Assembly (NCBI GenBank): GCA_937871145.1
Contig: CALMXN010000297.1
Coordinates: forward strand, 1-7,653
DNA length: 7,653 nt
Reading direction: 5' to 3'
From: an uncultured Clostridia bacterium
GTDB lineage: Bacteria; Bacillota; Clostridia; Oscillospirales; Ruminococcaceae
A program made the position numbers and the translations under genes. Below the pieces are notes generated by a model, which saw only the letters and a program-made list of their open reading frames with translations, ran no database searches and was not told the DNA's origin. Shown one piece after another: positions 7,108-7,653 of the stretch. Within the stretch, counting starts at the first letter, position 1, and the number at the start of each line of letters is the position of its first letter.

Positions 7108-7653
7108 TTATCTGTAGCAGGTGTGGGTACTGCTGTAGTAAATGCAGGAGCAGCCGCGGGTTCTGCTGCTATAGGTGCAGGTACTGCAGCCATCGCTAAG
7201 GCAATCGATACTGTCACTTCAACTGTAACTAAAATAACCACTAACGCTGAACAAAAAATTAATAAAGCTGTTGAAAATGGAAAGGATAGCCTTACTAATA
7301 TTAAAAATGAAGTGGAAACAAGTATCAAAGATTCTTTAAGCAGTATTGCTGATCTTGACTTGTTCGGTATGCAATATGTTCCTTTAACTAATGGTTTTGG
7401 ATATGATATCGGTAGTGTTAGATTAAATTTTATTAAAGATGTAGGATCATGGGGATCTGAAGCCCTACTTAATGGTGAATATCTTAACCTTGATAAAATC
7501 AAGAATGTCGTTGATATAGATACATTAAATAATATCAATTCAATTTCTCCGCAGATTTATAAAGACATTGTTTCTAGTATTATGAACGACAAAGATCCTG
7601 AAAAAACATATAAAATTATTGATTGTATAAATGAAAAAACTGATGAATTTAAA
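7108..7653 (+). pseudogene. In-frame continuation after the TAA, with a hydrophobic Ala/Gly-rich segment; runs off the window
   Basis: After the TAA the same frame stays open for 182 codons to the last base. It begins LSVAGVGTAVVNAGAAAG, with about 30 Ala/Gly/Val/Ile-rich residues (7108-7197) resembling a glycine-zipper or membrane-inserting helix. A charged, probably coiled helix follows (AEQKINKAVENGKDSLTNIK and on), then a globular-looking part with GFGYDIGSV and VGSWGSEALLNGEY. No good independent start is seen: the first ATG is at about 7369 inside the helical/globular part, and the GTG near 7123 lacks a ribosome binding site. Continuity of frame, composition and lack of a start suggest that 6691-7653 was one gene, interrupted by a nonsense change. 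The alternatives are read-through or a sequence error. The family is not recognised; a membrane-active or secreted protein is only a guess from the hydrophobic segment. Confidence 0.5.

Noticed and set aside
7056..7538. 160-residue minus-strand reading frame opposite the downstream gene
   Set aside because: It is the reverse complement of the convincing plus-strand frame, has low-complexity Ala/Pro and Leu/Ser content from that overlap, and has no ribosome binding site of note.

Overview
The window holds the 3' end of a type 1 BREX phage-defence operon, followed by a short intergenic region and the start of an unrelated, possibly broken gene. All genes are on the + strand. AT-rich DNA, strong GAGG-type ribosome binding sites, a GTG start and heavy use of AAA/GAA/CTT codons suggest a low-GC Firmicute, probably a Clostridia-type anaerobe. 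This is inferred from composition only; there is no rRNA or marker gene.

Positions 1-1841 encode the C-terminal 612 or so residues of PglX (BrxX), the BREX adenine methyltransferase. Its catalytic half lies upstream of the window. The piece present carries the DNA target-recognition region and the conserved C-terminal helical region. Positions 1859-4372 encode complete PglZ (837 aa, alkaline-phosphatase fold). Positions 4398-6476 encode complete BrxL (692 aa, AAA+ motor with a Lon-like C-terminal domain). The order pglX-pglZ-brxL, with gaps of 17 and 25 bases, is the canonical end of a type 1 BREX operon; brxA, brxB and brxC would be expected upstream. PglX with PglZ and the upstream proteins marks host DNA and blocks replication of unmarked phage. 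BrxL is a DNA-bound ATPase that takes part in interference.

Positions 6477-6680 are non-coding. They hold a long stem-loop terminator that closes the BREX operon, a cluster of ATCTT/AAGAT inverted repeats, an extended -10 promoter candidate, and a perfect 12-base palindrome between that promoter and a strong ribosome binding site.

From 6681 to the window end there is an unrecognised gene that seems interrupted twice. The ribosome binding site points to an ATG at 6681 that is one base out of frame with the long reading frame beginning at 6691. That frame is then cut by a single TAA at 7105-7107, yet stays open in the same frame to the end of the window, encoding an Ala/Gly-rich hydrophobic stretch and further protein. 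This could be decay, phase variation at homopolymers, recoding or sequencing error.

The system itself is a known one (BREX type 1). The most notable signals are a sharply AT-rich block exactly over the PglX target-recognition region (likely specificity-cassette exchange), the apparent loss of both Lon catalytic residues in BrxL, and the doubly interrupted downstream gene.
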